Assembly (NCBI GenBank): GCA_913063325.1
Contig: CAJXYE010000043.1
Span: 1 to 40,174 of the forward strand
DNA length: 40,174 bases
Direction: 5' to 3'
Source of the DNA: an uncultured Colwellia sp.
GTDB taxonomy: Bacteria; Pseudomonadota; Gammaproteobacteria; Enterobacterales; Alteromonadaceae
Part shown: positions 26,653 through 34,250 of the stretch, piece after piece
How the letters are laid out: each line of letters starts with the position of its first letter
Numbering within the stretch: the stretch's first letter is position 1
Made by a program: the position numbers and the translations under genes
The notes under the pieces: generated by a model
What the model was told of the DNA's origin: nothing
Seen by the model: the letters and a program-made list of their open reading frames with translations, nothing else
Database searches by the model: none

Positions 26653-27093
26653 CTAAGTACATGGTTTGATAACAAAACCTTTTTCGATGCCACTTTTAAA
26701 GCCTACAGACTCATATAAAGAATGAGCCCCCTGCAATTTATCACCTGACAATAACATTACTTTGCAACAGTTGTTTTCCCAAGCTAACGATAATGCAAAT
26801 TCCAATACCTGACGGCTTAGTCCCTGCCGACGAAATTTGTCTGAAGTGATAACATGCTCAATAATTGCAAAGGGTCTCGCGCCATTAGCAATACTATTAT
26901 TTATACTTAATGCACACGTAGAAGCTAATTCTCCAAAAATGTCAGCCACAACCACATATGTTTTCGTATCATTGATTATCTCTGCCCATTTTTCATTAGC
27001 AAAATTAACTTCTAAATCAGGATCTAAAGGGCGAAGTTCTTTATAAAGGGCAAGAACACCTTTTAAATCATTGATAGTTGCAATTCTAATCAT
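26653..27093 (-). CDS. GNAT family N-acetyltransferase
   Basis: A 146-residue single-domain GNAT protein. It shows the N-terminal IRIATINDLKGVLALYKEL pattern, the beta strand AIIEHVITSDKFRRQGLSRQVLEFAL containing the acetyl-CoA pyrophosphate loop (RRQGLS), and the C-terminal ALSLAWENNCCKVMLLSG...AHSLYESVGFK. These enzymes move an acetyl group from acetyl-CoA to an amine; the acceptor cannot be predicted. GNATs are among the most frequent cassette genes in chromosomal integrons, consistent with its place at the decayed end of the array. Confidence 0.9.
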   Translation of the reverse strand: MIRIATINDLKGVLALYKELRPLDPDLEVNFANEKWAEIINDTKTYVVVADIFGELASTCALSINNSIANGARPFAIIEHVITSDKFRRQGLSRQVLEFALSLAWENNCCKVMLLSGDKLQGAHSLYESVGFKSGIEKGFVIKPCT

Positions 27094-27178
27094 AAACTCG
27101 ACAATCCGGTTAATGCCTGATTAATAGGCTAATAATTATTAGGGAAAATAAGCGTGGTACGTTGAATTTCCTGCAGTA

Positions 27179-27550
27179 TTAATTGTATATTACGCTAAGA
27201 AAGCTTGTACAAGCAATACCGAAAAAGAACAACCAAGACAAGTGTTTACCGCGTGAAAACAATAAAGAAACAATACCACTTATTGCAAATACTACAGTAA
27301 TTGTTATAAGGATTTCTGAACGGATATTGTCACTTGCAGCGGATAGGAAATACAGTATTGCTGCAAATCCCCACCAAGCTATCGTAGTAAGATGCCAAGC
27401 AAATCGTAAAATACGTTTGGTGAACCAATCGCTGCCCAGTAACTTAGGTAAATTATCCCGTTTAAATAAACGGATCAAGATGAACTTCTCACCTAAATAT
27501 GAATGAACTAATCCAATAAAAATGAGCAGAAAAGTACCTATGAGTAACAT
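27179..27550 (-). CDS. small four-helix membrane protein, unknown function
   Basis: A 123-residue protein with about four membrane segments (LLIGTFLLIFIGLVHSYLGE, LTTIAWWGFAAILYFLSAA, ILITITVVFAISGIVSLLF, LSWLFFFGIACTSFLSVIY). The conserved-looking HSYLGEKFILIRLF and FAWHLTTIAWWG motifs (His in helices) recall small membrane proteins seen repeatedly in marine integron cassettes, but I cannot name a family. The start ATG at 27550 is preceded by AAGGAGACACTG, a strong ribosome binding site. Possible degenerate attC sites lie on both sides. Confidence 0.75.
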   Translation of the reverse strand: MLLIGTFLLIFIGLVHSYLGEKFILIRLFKRDNLPKLLGSDWFTKRILRFAWHLTTIAWWGFAAILYFLSAASDNIRSEILITITVVFAISGIVSLLFSRGKHLSWLFFFGIACTSFLSVIYN

Positions 27551-27656
27551 CAGTGTCTCCTTACAGCTTGCGCCTTATTATGCGGTGATAAATTGTGAGT
27601 TAACGTTTTTAGAGGAACAAAACGAGTAAGCTGCTAAGTGTTTAGTTGAGTCGTTT

Positions 27657-28199
27657 TTATGAATAACTACCCTCTGAAACAATAACAGGTAAATCCATAC
27701 AGCCATAATCTACACCAAACTGACTTAATACACAGGTTAGTTGCCCACGGTGATGAGTTTGGTGATTGAATAAATGCTGCGTAATGTCAGCTACAGCCTT
27801 TGTTATAGAAACACCTTCGGTTGTTTTATAGGTAATGAATTTCTTACAATCTTCTTCGGTTAAGTTAATACAATATTGCATGATGAGTTCGTCAACTTGC
27901 TTTCTTAGCACCGCAATATCTGACAAATTACGGTAATAAATATCTTGTGGTGATTTTGGTGCTGGGAATAGGGATAAATCTTGTGGTGAAAGTTTGCCTA
28001 CATCATTTAAGGCTAGTCGGCCGATTAAAATTAAATCACCGAAAAGAATATGGTTCCAATAACTAATAATATTAGGAAAAAAGGAATGTGTTTCTTTTTC
28101 CAAAATAGCTTGTGGTAACGCTAAACAACTTTCCATTAATTGAGCATTAATGCGCTGATTGTATCGAGACATCATTCTAAAATTATTTGCTAAACTCAC
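27657..28199 (-). CDS. DinB-like protein (DinB/YfiT four-helix fold)
   Basis: A 180-residue protein with the DinB/YfiT superfamily pattern: an N-terminal MSRYNQRINAQL helix, SYWNHILFGDLILIGRL with the first metal His, and C-terminal HLFNHQTHHRGQLTCVL supplying the other two His residues (HxxxHRGQ). These are metal-binding proteins, many acting as thiol-dependent S-transferases; the substrate is unknown. It starts with GTG at 28199, supported by AAGGA upstream and by alignment with its paralogue at 36200-36742, which shares MSxYNQRxNxQ and FNHQTHHRGQL. The clear attC-like end at 28216 lies 17 bp before the start, a typical cassette layout. Confidence 0.9.
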   Translation of the reverse strand: MSLANNFRMMSRYNQRINAQLMESCLALPQAILEKETHSFFPNIISYWNHILFGDLILIGRLALNDVGKLSPQDLSLFPAPKSPQDIYYRNLSDIAVLRKQVDELIMQYCINLTEEDCKKFITYKTTEGVSITKAVADITQHLFNHQTHHRGQLTCVLSQFGVDYGCMDLPVIVSEGSYS

Positions 28200-28215
28200 C
28201 CGAAATTCCTTAGTG

Positions 28216-28301
28216 TATAACGCTCTAATAAAAGGAGAGGTGGATTGTTAGTTACACAAAACCTCTTTGATAAAACCCCTTAGGTCGTGGCGTTTGTTAG
28301 T
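28216..28301 (-). repeat. attC-like site
   Basis: The plus strand reads TATAACGCT...GTTTGTTAG; on the gene strand this is CTAACAAACGCC...GAGCGTTATA, closely resembling the ends of Vibrio-type attC sites. It lies just upstream of the DinB gene. It contains the stop codon of an orphan reading-frame fragment. Confidence 0.55.
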
Positions 28302-28369
28302 TGTGACTCTATTGCTTTAACTAAGTTGTCTGCATCATCTGAAGCCCAACTAATAGATAAATATGCTTG
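28280..28369 (-). pseudogene. orphan C-terminal fragment of an unknown cassette gene
   Basis: A frame bounded upstream by a stop reads QAYLSISWASDDADNLVKAI... and ends NATT, overlapping the attC-like site. It has protein-like composition but no start codon and only 29 residues. I interpret it as the remaining 3' end of a deleted cassette gene fused to the lipoprotein cassette's own end. The parent family is not recognised and chance is possible. Confidence 0.3.
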
Positions 28370-28376
28370 TTAAGTC

Positions 28377-28604
28377 TTAACCCTTTTTATCAATGATATC
28401 TTGTCTTTCTCTTTGGTATTCTTCATATGTTTTGGCTTCTTGATTAATACACTCATCATACTGATGAGGGGGGAGTTTCCTGCACTCACTTTCATTATAC
28501 TTCGGCTGAGTTGATTCATATAACTCTTTGCTACTACAGCCACTAAATGAGAGGAAAACTAACACGGTCAAAAAGAATTTTAAAACGGATGATTGATTCT
28601 TCAT
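28377..28604 (-). CDS. small lipoprotein, unknown function
   Basis: A 75-residue precursor with a typical lipoprotein signal: basic MKNQSSVLK, hydrophobic FFLTVLVFLSF, and lipobox SFSGC with acylated Cys23. The mature part is about 52 residues, highly charged, with four repeated YxE/YExx elements (ELYESTQPKYNESECRK, YDECINQEAKTYEEYQRERQ) and two further Cys residues that could pair. It is a single-gene cassette with an attC end (28611) 7 bp before the ATG. Function is unknown; the composition resembles small periplasm-facing lipoproteins in marine gammaproteobacteria. Confidence 0.75.
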   Translation of the reverse strand: MKNQSSVLKFFLTVLVFLSFSGCSSKELYESTQPKYNESECRKLPPHQYDECINQEAKTYEEYQRERQDIIDKKG

Positions 28605-28610
28605 ATATAC

Positions 28611-28710
28611 TTAACGCCTCAATAGGTGACTGAAATTTTTTGGAAAAAGGCAGCGAGAATGGCCCATTGTTTTTGTCCCACTTTAAACTTTTTCTATAAG
28701 CAATTTAACT
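28611..28710 (-). repeat. attC site
   Basis: On the gene strand it runs from TAGTTAAATTG (overlapping the stop TAG of the PQQ-repeat gene) to GAGGCGTTAAG, 7 bp from the lipoprotein start. The central GGCAGCGAGAATGGCC part corresponds to the TGAGCGACGAAGGAG centre of the site at 39718. Confidence 0.65.
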
Positions 28711-29043
28711 ACTTGAAGAACTTGCACTTGTGGCAGCTATAGTTGTGGCTGCAATTGCCTGCTGCGCAGCAACTTGACTGGATATTACCGGTACATTTTG
28801 ATGCTCGCTAGCAATAATACAAGTACCGTAACCTAATCCTTTTAAAGGGTTTTCCCAGGCGATAGAGCCATCCGAGGCTGCTAAGCAAAATAGGTGACCA
28901 CCCGAATAGGCAAATACATTTTCAGCCTCATAATAAACATTGGTAATAGCTGAGCTTCTAAGTTTCGTTTTCCAAAGCTGTTCTCCTGTTTTTTTACTGA
29001 CACAGACAACGTGATTACTGATCCCTAAAAACAACTTATCCAT
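28705..29043 (-). CDS. short PQQ-like beta-propeller repeat protein
   Basis: A 112-residue protein whose first 80 residues look like one to two blades of a PQQ/WD-type propeller: LFLGISNHVVCVSKKTGEQLWKTKL, then VFAYSGGHLFCLAASDGSIAWENPL. Repeats of this type (…A.d..tG...W…) normally occur six to eight times in a protein, so this is a very small version that would need to oligomerise or sit on something else. The C-terminus is a low-complexity Ala/Thr/Ser tail (IAATTIAATSASSSSS). Start at 29043 is chosen because GGAG precedes it by 8 bp and the next attC ends at 29071; the longer frame would run into that site. No signal peptide is visible with this start. Confidence 0.75.
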   Translation of the reverse strand: MDKLFLGISNHVVCVSKKTGEQLWKTKLRSSAITNVYYEAENVFAYSGGHLFCLAASDGSIAWENPLKGLGYGTCIIASEHQNVPVISSQVAAQQAIAATTIAATSASSSSS

Positions 29044-29070
29044 AATATTCTCCGTGAAATGACTTGCGAA

Positions 29071-29168
29071 TGACGCCCAAATAAAGAGCAAATATCAATT
29101 GGTTAGGGCAAGCGACGCAGGAGAAAATACCCACGATTATTTACCCTAACTTATTGTCTTTAAGCTTA
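29071..29168 (-). repeat. attC site
   Basis: It extends from TGACGCCC on the plus strand to the stop TAA of the 80-residue gene. The inner arms GTTAGGG (29102-29108) and CCCTAAC (29144-29150) pair perfectly around CAAGCGACGCAGGAG, the same layout as the other sites. The end differs from GGGCGTTA by one base. Confidence 0.6.
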
Positions 29169-29408
29169 CCTATTATCAGAGTTCTGAGTATTTCCAGGTA
29201 AGTCATTACAAATAATGCAATTGACATTTTTACGATAATTATAAATACGTCTAACGGCAAAAACTGTTACCGATATGAACGCCCACAATACACCAAACTC
29301 TAATGAGTACTCAACACTTCTACCTTTTAAGTATTGAACACAAGCAAGTAGAGAAAAAATGGCAGGTAATGCGACTGCATATTGAAAAATCCATTTTTTT
29401 AATGGCAT
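29166..29408 (-). CDS. small two-helix membrane protein, unknown function
   Basis: An 80-residue protein with a short basic N-terminus (MPLKKW), two hydrophobic helices (IFQYAVALPAIFSLLACVQYL and FGVLWAFISVTVFAVRRIY) and a polar tail containing CIIC (NVNCIICNDLP). No family is recognised. Its stop lies within the attC at 29071-29168, and its start is followed upstream by another attC at 29442, so it is a single-gene integron cassette. A role cannot be predicted. Confidence 0.6.
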   Translation of the reverse strand: MPLKKWIFQYAVALPAIFSLLACVQYLKGRSVEYSLEFGVLWAFISVTVFAVRRIYNYRKNVNCIICNDLPGNTQNSDNR

Positions 29409-29441
29409 AAAAATTCCTTATTACTTCATTATTAAAGTACA

Positions 29442-29540
29442 GATAACGCCCATGTAAGAGCTTGATTATAGTTTGACAAAATGAGCTTTGAAGCTAAACC
29501 TAACAAGTTGTTATCAATCCCGATGTAAACCTTCGTTAGA
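29442..29540 (-). repeat. attC site
   Basis: The plus strand runs ATAACGCCC...TTCGTTAGAA; on the gene strand it starts TTCTAACG directly after the DUF2306-like stop and ends GGGCGTTAT. Inner arms GTTTGAC/GCTAAAC flank AAAATGAGC. Length about 99 bp. Confidence 0.7.
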
Positions 29541-29543
29541 AAT

Positions 29544-29909
29544 TTAAAACATTATGTTATGCAATAAACGCCCTGGAATGCTTAACGCAATGACGGCAGA
29601 AATAACAGTACCAAGGTAAGCACCAAACATACAACCAATATGTAATCGCTTATTGCGTTTATAAATAGCCAATAGACCAACTAAAACAGTAACTATGACT
29701 AAAATAGCAAACAAATGAAGCCAAGTTAAGCTACCTGTTGGCATAATAAAAAAAGAACTAAAAGAAGCTATAAGCATTAATACTACCCAAAACTTACCAT
29801 TTATTTTGTGCAGATGAGTCCCTTTTTCCAAAAACAAATTTAAAAAACCAAGAATTATTGAGGGAATAACGACAAATAAATGTAATTGAATTGGCAATGC
29901 AATATCCAT
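29544..29909 (-). CDS. DUF2306-like membrane protein
   Basis: A 121-residue protein with four membrane helices. The order of features fits the DUF2306 family: IQLHLFVVIPSIILGFLNLFLEKGTHLHKINGKFW with the KGTxxHK motif after helix 1, then SSFFIMPTGSLTWLHLFAILVI with a His in the third helix, RNKRLHIGCMFGAYLGTVISAV with another His, and a C-terminal IPGRLLH. The conserved His residues suggest a heme or metal link, but no activity is established for the family. It is an integron cassette gene with an attC at its 3' end. Confidence 0.75.
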   Translation of the reverse strand: MDIALPIQLHLFVVIPSIILGFLNLFLEKGTHLHKINGKFWVVLMLIASFSSFFIMPTGSLTWLHLFAILVIVTVLVGLLAIYKRNKRLHIGCMFGAYLGTVISAVIALSIPGRLLHNIMF

Positions 29910-29919
29910 ATACGACCTA

Positions 29920-29992
29920 AATACCTAATGTTACCTAAACGAAAATTAGTGTTAATTCAAATGTTGAACTGGGTGGAAACAGGAAACTGTTA
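29920..29992 (-). repeat. probable attC site (degenerate)
   Basis: On the gene strand it begins CAATAACAG, overlapping the rhomboid stop TAA, and ends near GTTTAGGTAAC. It contains CCCAGTTCAACATTTGAATT, corresponding to the inner arm and spacer of better sites. It is short (about 70 bp) and imperfect. Confidence 0.4.
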
Positions 29993-30625
29993 TTGACCGT
30001 TTTTATAGGTTTGTTCGATTCTTTGATAAGACCTATTCAAAGAGTGCGATTTATAAAAATAGAGAGCGAACATAAAGCCTATGGCAAAGCTTAAAGTGTG
30101 TCCTGGCTTTGGATACCCGACAGACTTAATATCTAAATATAAAGAAGGAATAAGGGCAAATGCCAGAGCAAAGATTATCAAGTAAAAATGGTCGGATTTT
30201 TTTAGTGCCAATACAGCTAAAAACCCAGCGAAACCAAAAGCAGCCTGTGATGCTCCAGTGCCAGTATTCCATGGTGGAGTACCAAATTGCGTGCTAAATA
30301 ATGTACCGGAAGCACCAGCAAGTAACCAAATAGCGAATATGTACTTCGCCCCTATTTTACGCTCTAAGATAATGCCCAACAATAGTATTGATAAAACATT
30401 ATAAATCATATGTTTTTGATGAACATGAATTAACTGAGAAGTAAATAATCGCCAAACTTCAACGTTTTTAATGCTTTCAATAGTTAAACCGCCATAATCA
30501 GCAAGATGAATTATTTTAGACTTACCAAAAAATGTACCTGTTATCTGGTGAGCAACGTAAAAGGAAACACCCATAGTGATAATACAGATTAGTAATGTAA
30601 ATATTGGTTTGTGATTAGGGCTCAT
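29990..30625 (-). CDS. rhomboid-family intramembrane serine protease
   Basis: A 211-residue polytopic protein with six or seven helices. Rhomboid features: WRLFTSQLIHVHQKHMIYNVLSILLLG with the conserved HxxxN on helix 2, WLLAGASGTLF, then GTGASQAAFGFAGF carrying the GxS nucleophile on helix 4, and GHTLSFAIGF carrying the catalytic His on helix 6. Rhomboids cleave membrane-spanning helices of client proteins. The nucleophile context is GASQAAFG rather than the usual GASGA(x)xG, so activity is likely but not certain. It is carried as an integron cassette; its stop overlaps the downstream attC-like site. The start ATG at 30625 is preceded by GGAAGAAGT. Confidence 0.85.
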   Translation of the reverse strand: MSPNHKPIFTLLICIITMGVSFYVAHQITGTFFGKSKIIHLADYGGLTIESIKNVEVWRLFTSQLIHVHQKHMIYNVLSILLLGIILERKIGAKYIFAIWLLAGASGTLFSTQFGTPPWNTGTGASQAAFGFAGFLAVLALKKSDHFYLIIFALAFALIPSLYLDIKSVGYPKPGHTLSFAIGFMFALYFYKSHSLNRSYQRIEQTYKNGQ

Positions 30626-30638
30626 ACTTCTTCCTGAA

Positions 30639-30742
30639 GTTAACGCTTACATAAGCGTAAAATTCTAATTAGTTAAAAGAGTATTGCAGTCAGACTGAGT
30701 CAACCGTTACATACCTGCTGTGAATTTTCAGTCTAATTGCCA
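30639..30742 (-). repeat. probable attC site
   Basis: The plus strand reads GTTAACGCTTACATAAGCG near the rhomboid start and TCTAATTGCCAAG just after the acetyltransferase stop, with an inner GTCAACCGTTACATACCTG block similar to GCCAACGGTTACCTGTCC of the site at 34251. The ends are less well conserved. Confidence 0.5.
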
Positions 30743-30744
30743 AG

Positions 30745-31236
30745 TTAACCAAGGCTTAACTCTTTATTCCAATCTTTCCACAAAATACACCGCCCGGGAA
30801 ATGCTACTTTAGAAAATCCCCATTCCACATAAAGCCATTTATAAACCGTTTGATAAAGATCATTATCTAGCTCGATACTATCATCTCGAACCCATAAATA
30901 GACTATACACTGATAATTAGGAGAATCGCTTGGGTCGATGTAAACAGAGCCAAGACACTTGGTTTTTGACTTATTAAATACGGAATAAGCAAATGCCTGT
31001 CGAGATTCAAACTCTTGTTTATGCACATTTAGGCTATCGATGTTTTCTTCAAGTGTCATATCACTTTTTGGCCATTGAGAATCGGAGCCAAAAATCCCCT
31101 GTAAACGCTTTTGGCTAGACATTACTGCTTCAAAATCTAATTCGGCAATTTTTCCTTCAAGCACTCTAAAGTGAAAATACTCATTGTCAAAATTCTTAGG
31201 CGGATTGTAAATGTCAGAAATGAAAAGGTTACTCAT
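30745..31236 (-). CDS. GNAT-like acetyltransferase
   Basis: A 163-residue protein. FAYSVFNKSKTKCLGSVYIDPSDSPNYQCIVYLWVRDD matches the central strands of a GNAT subgroup that has GSVYIxPS and a VxLWVR strand. The last helix and strand, LYQTVYKWLYVEWGFSKVAFPGRCILWKDW, fit the same group (xVxFPGRxxxWxxW). The canonical RxxGxG acetyl-CoA loop is not evident, so binding may differ or be weak. The acceptor substrate is unknown. It is an integron cassette with an attC-like site after its stop. Confidence 0.7.
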   Translation of the reverse strand: MSNLFISDIYNPPKNFDNEYFHFRVLEGKIAELDFEAVMSSQKRLQGIFGSDSQWPKSDMTLEENIDSLNVHKQEFESRQAFAYSVFNKSKTKCLGSVYIDPSDSPNYQCIVYLWVRDDSIELDNDLYQTVYKWLYVEWGFSKVAFPGRCILWKDWNKELSLG

Positions 31237-31293
31237 ATTCAGAACTTTCCATTGTTGTATAACATCATGCTAATTGCCCAGCTAGGTGTCTTA

Positions 31294-31893
31294 TTATTCA
31301 TTTTTCCAACTGTGAGCAAGTTTTATAGCATGTTTTAAATTAGACCAGTTCAGGAGACTCTCTTGGTACGCACCCGCTTTACCTTTAAGGTTTATCCCAT
31401 ATGCTTTTAATCTAAAAGCAAGAATTGAATAAAACGCATCTACTATTCCCGCAGAATTAAACATAAAAGGTAAATGCGCTGAACCAAAAATTTGTTCAAG
31501 GCGAGTTAACTCATTATCAAGGTCACTATTAAACGTTAATAAAGGGGTAACTTGCTCTAAAGAAAACGGGCATTGTGATCTAAGGTTGATAAAACCAGAA
31601 TGTAATTCTGCACACAAACTGCGAGCCAAAGCTCTTTGTGCACTTGAACTAGGATAAAGAATACCATCAGAACATTCATTGAAATACTCAGCAATTGCCA
31701 AGGAATCATGGATCACAAAAGTATCTACATGTAAGCAAGGTACTAAACCTGTTACACAATGCTTAAATATTTCTGATTTATAATCTGCATTGGTTAAATC
31801 AATTACGTTAACTTCAACATCTAAATGCGCTAATTGGCTACACATCCAAACTCTTAATGACCATGTTGAATCAGTACCAACAGTTAATTTCAT
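31294..31893 (-). CDS. glutathione S-transferase-like protein
   Basis: A 199-residue protein with a thioredoxin-like N-terminal domain (about 1-80: MKLTVGTDSTWSLRVWMCSQLAH, then TGLVPCLHVDTFVIHDSLAIAEYF). The cis-Pro in VPCL and the acidic-Ser DSLAIAEYF pair are the glutathione-binding features of the GST fold. The second domain is helical (RALARSLCAELHSGFINLRSQCPF, then AGIVDAFYSILAFRLKAYGI). The Ser/Trp segment DSTWSLRV at the end of strand 1 would hold the catalytic Ser. The role is likely conjugation or detoxification. The gene sits between two cassette-like neighbours; the attC after its own stop is short or deleted. Confidence 0.85.
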   Translation of the reverse strand: MKLTVGTDSTWSLRVWMCSQLAHLDVEVNVIDLTNADYKSEIFKHCVTGLVPCLHVDTFVIHDSLAIAEYFNECSDGILYPSSSAQRALARSLCAELHSGFINLRSQCPFSLEQVTPLLTFNSDLDNELTRLEQIFGSAHLPFMFNSAGIVDAFYSILAFRLKAYGINLKGKAGAYQESLLNWSNLKHAIKLAHSWKNE

Positions 31894-31897
31894 TTAC

Positions 31898-31980
31898 TGA
31901 ACTCCGAACTTTAAATTGACTAAAATTGTGTAGCAAAACGTAGCCAACCGTTACGTTTCCTCGTTTATCTTCTTGTTAGG
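31898..31980 (-). repeat. attC site
   Basis: On the gene strand ACCTAACAAG overlaps the MAPEG stop TAA and matches the RYYYAAC end exactly. The inner block GGTTGGCTACGTTTTGCTACACAATTTTAGTCAA follows the common layout. The opposite end (CGGAGTTCAG) is degenerate. Confidence 0.65.
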
Positions 31981-32362
31981 TTATCAAACATACACCAACA
32001 GAAACAGCAGCAATGAACTGAAAAACATAAGTAAATCCGGCCCCAATTCTTCTTGCTACAAATGCACGATAGAGCATCCCATACGCATGAAAAATTCGGG
32101 CTAAACTAAAACCTATGACTAAGATAGACAGTAAAATTGTTGATGCTTCTAAGAAGGTAAGGGCGATCATGACAATTGCAAAAATAGGTAATTGCTCTAA
32201 CGCATTACAATGAGCTCGAATGGCAGCCATTAGGCATTTATTACCGCCATCACCTAAGGAGACTTTATGCTTTATTCTAAGCCGTGAAACATTTATAGCC
32301 AGTGCCAAAACTAACAATGAATTTATTGCTATCAGTAGCGAAAACCAAAAATAATTATCCAT
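31976..32362 (-). CDS. MAPEG family membrane protein
   Basis: A 128-residue four-helix membrane protein of the MAPEG family (membrane-associated proteins in eicosanoid and glutathione metabolism). Diagnostic features are RLRIKHKVSLGDGGN after helix 1, AAIRAHCNALEQLPIF with the conserved R-x-H-x-N-x-x-E cluster, and FSLARIFHAYGM, which is the conserved R-x-x-H-x-x-G loop between helices 3 and 4. Bacterial members are small glutathione-linked membrane proteins, often of unknown substrate. It is adjacent to a soluble GST-like gene, though each is probably an independent cassette. Its stop is embedded in the attC. Confidence 0.9.
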   Translation of the reverse strand: MDNYFWFSLLIAINSLLVLALAINVSRLRIKHKVSLGDGGNKCLMAAIRAHCNALEQLPIFAIVMIALTFLEASTILLSILVIGFSLARIFHAYGMLYRAFVARRIGAGFTYVFQFIAAVSVGVCLIT

Positions 32363-32413
32363 ATTTATACCTCACTGTTTAAACGTATTACTAATGCAAT
32401 CTTGTACGTGCGG

Positions 32414-33580
32414 TTAGGTGCTGATAGGTAAACCGCTAGACCAGCCTTTTGCCATACCGACAACTGCATTTTGGTAATTTGTATTTTTACTTGCTAAATT
32501 TCTGTGTTTACAAAATTCGACGTCGGGATTAAAAATAGAGGATGCCAGTTGACGACCGCCCATTGTAATACCTGATGTTTTAGATTTTCTCAATTGTGTA
32601 AACAGGGTGAACGCCTTAGATAAATCATTGATATTATCTTTCAAACATTTAGCCAAGTGCCATGCATCCTCTAAAGCCTGACAAGCTCCTTGACCCGATG
32701 TAGGTAAAGGAGAATGGGCAGCATCCCCCAATAATACAACATTATTTTTATGCCATAAATCTATGGGGTCATGGTCGTGGACATAAATTTTATTTATACG
32801 AGACAGGGGCGTTTCATTAATAATTTTAGTAATGATATCTGGCCAATCACTAAATAGTGAATTGAGCTCTGATTTATATTTATTAGGGTTTATTTCACTT
32901 ATCTTTTCACAAGCAACGCCACCAGCCCAATAAGCTTTTGTGTTTGATACGGGAACAATGCCAAAACGTTCACCGGCTCCCCAATAGTCAGACACTGAAA
33001 GCTCAGAGAAGTCAGCTGTTTCTTGCTCAAAAACACCAACCCAATTAATAAAACCTTGATAAATCGGCGCGTTACTTCCATTGACATACTTTCTCGTCAA
33101 TGACTTCATACGACCATCAGCACCAATGATAATATCGGGCTGAATACTTTTACCATTACTGAATTGAACGCTAGTATTAAAGTTGTTATTCATTAATTCA
33201 ATAACATCATGCTGGTAATGTATATTAATGTTCAACTCGATAGTACGCTGAATTAAAATATTCATAAGATCTTTGCGAATAATCGAATAGCTAGGGTAAT
33301 TCATTAACCGATTAAGCTCATTTATATCGAGTGAGCCAATAGGCTCTCCTGTGTTAGTAAAGCGGTTCATATAATTCAACGAGCCTGAAACCTTTGAGAT
33401 TTTATCCAACACGCCGAGTTGCTCAAGAACAAATGAAGCATTTGGCCAACAAACAATACCAGCACCTATTTCAGTTGGTCGGCTAAAACGCTCATATACC
33501 GTTACATCAAACCCGACTTGTTTTAATGCAATAGCAGTACTTAAACCACCAATTCCACCACCTAAAATACTAATTTCCAC
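32414..33580 (-). CDS. FAD-dependent monooxygenase
   Basis: A 388-residue flavoprotein of the PHBH/salicylate-hydroxylase type. It has the dinucleotide-binding ILGGGIGGLSTAIALKQ at residues 4-20, the GADGRMKSLTRK (DG fingerprint) near 153-164, and the second FAD motif LLGDAAHSPLPTSGQGACQALEDA near 284-307. Members insert one oxygen atom into an aromatic or polyketide substrate using NAD(P)H; the substrate here is unknown. The start is GTG at 33580 with AAGGAG about 7 bp upstream. Its stop TAA sits in ACCTAACCG, which matches an attC end, but the remaining site before the MAPEG gene is only about 45 bp. It is the largest gene of the array. Confidence 0.9.
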   Translation of the reverse strand: MEISILGGGIGGLSTAIALKQVGFDVTVYERFSRPTEIGAGIVCWPNASFVLEQLGVLDKISKVSGSLNYMNRFTNTGEPIGSLDINELNRLMNYPSYSIIRKDLMNILIQRTIELNINIHYQHDVIELMNNNFNTSVQFSNGKSIQPDIIIGADGRMKSLTRKYVNGSNAPIYQGFINWVGVFEQETADFSELSVSDYWGAGERFGIVPVSNTKAYWAGGVACEKISEINPNKYKSELNSLFSDWPDIITKIINETPLSRINKIYVHDHDPIDLWHKNNVVLLGDAAHSPLPTSGQGACQALEDAWHLAKCLKDNINDLSKAFTLFTQLRKSKTSGITMGGRQLASSIFNPDVEFCKHRNLASKNTNYQNAVVGMAKGWSSGLPIST

Positions 33581-33606
33581 AATGACTCCTTGTCGAATTT
33601 AAACGC

Positions 33607-34239
33607 CTATACGCTTTTTCTCCGACCTAAAAACAACTTCATTACCCCACCAAAAGCCAATCCTGCAACTAGCCAAATTAGAATTTGAGTAATAATATAT
33701 TTTGACGTTACATCACCATTAATTACTTTAGGTAATGACATAAAGCAAAACATTAATATGCCATAAATAAGTCCCATTTTTAACCAAGAAGTATTTTTAG
33801 CTGTTATTGGTTCTAAATCTTTATTTTTTATGAATTGATTCTTTTTAAAACTGCGCCATTTTGATTCTAAAGGACGGCGAAACCAACCCCACAGAGGAAA
33901 AGTAGCAGCTAATAAAACAAGGCTAGTCAGATTCCAAAGACACGGAATAATGTTTTCACATTTAGGGCAGAATAAACCAAACCAATTTTTGAATGCGGCT
34001 TGTTTAGCCCACAATGTACCATTGTGAATTGTGTTGCAATGAGGGCAAGGAATATACTGCCTTTCCATTAGCGGAGCATCGCTAGTTTTGTCTATCAATG
34101 TTATTTTTGGTACACGTTGACCAAGAATTAGCTCATTAAAAGCTAAGCCCGGATTTAATACCCAGTGTATTAACATTGGATGAGGTAACTTCCACACTTT
34201 ATATTTATTTGTATCAAAATCCATTTCAGAGATCTCCAT
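33607..34239 (-). CDS. membrane protein with N-terminal zinc-ribbon-like region
   Basis: A 210-residue protein. Residues 1-70 are soluble; two CxxC pairs (CPHCNTIHNG near 63-66 and CPKCENII near 91-94) form a zinc-ribbon candidate. Two or three membrane helices follow: LVLLAATFPLWGWF, MGLIYGILMFCFMSLP, and ITQILIWLVAGLAFGGVMKLFLG, ending in a basic tail. No family name is recognised. The N-terminal portion (VWKLPHPMLIHWVLNPGLAFNELILGQRVPK) is distinctive and may be a useful search seed. The attC end (ATAACGCC) lies 12 bp upstream of the ATG, the usual cassette layout. Confidence 0.7.
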   Translation of the reverse strand: MEISEMDFDTNKYKVWKLPHPMLIHWVLNPGLAFNELILGQRVPKITLIDKTSDAPLMERQYIPCPHCNTIHNGTLWAKQAAFKNWFGLFCPKCENIIPCLWNLTSLVLLAATFPLWGWFRRPLESKWRSFKKNQFIKNKDLEPITAKNTSWLKMGLIYGILMFCFMSLPKVINGDVTSKYIITQILIWLVAGLAFGGVMKLFLGRRKSV

Positions 34240-34250
34240 ATTTTCGAAAC

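Noticed and set aside
27100..27185. attC-like sequence between the GNAT and four-helix membrane protein genes
   Set aside because: GGCATTAACC and CAATTAATACTG are suggestive, but inner arms do not pair clearly. It is used only as support for a decayed array end, as is the similar stretch at 27565-27655.
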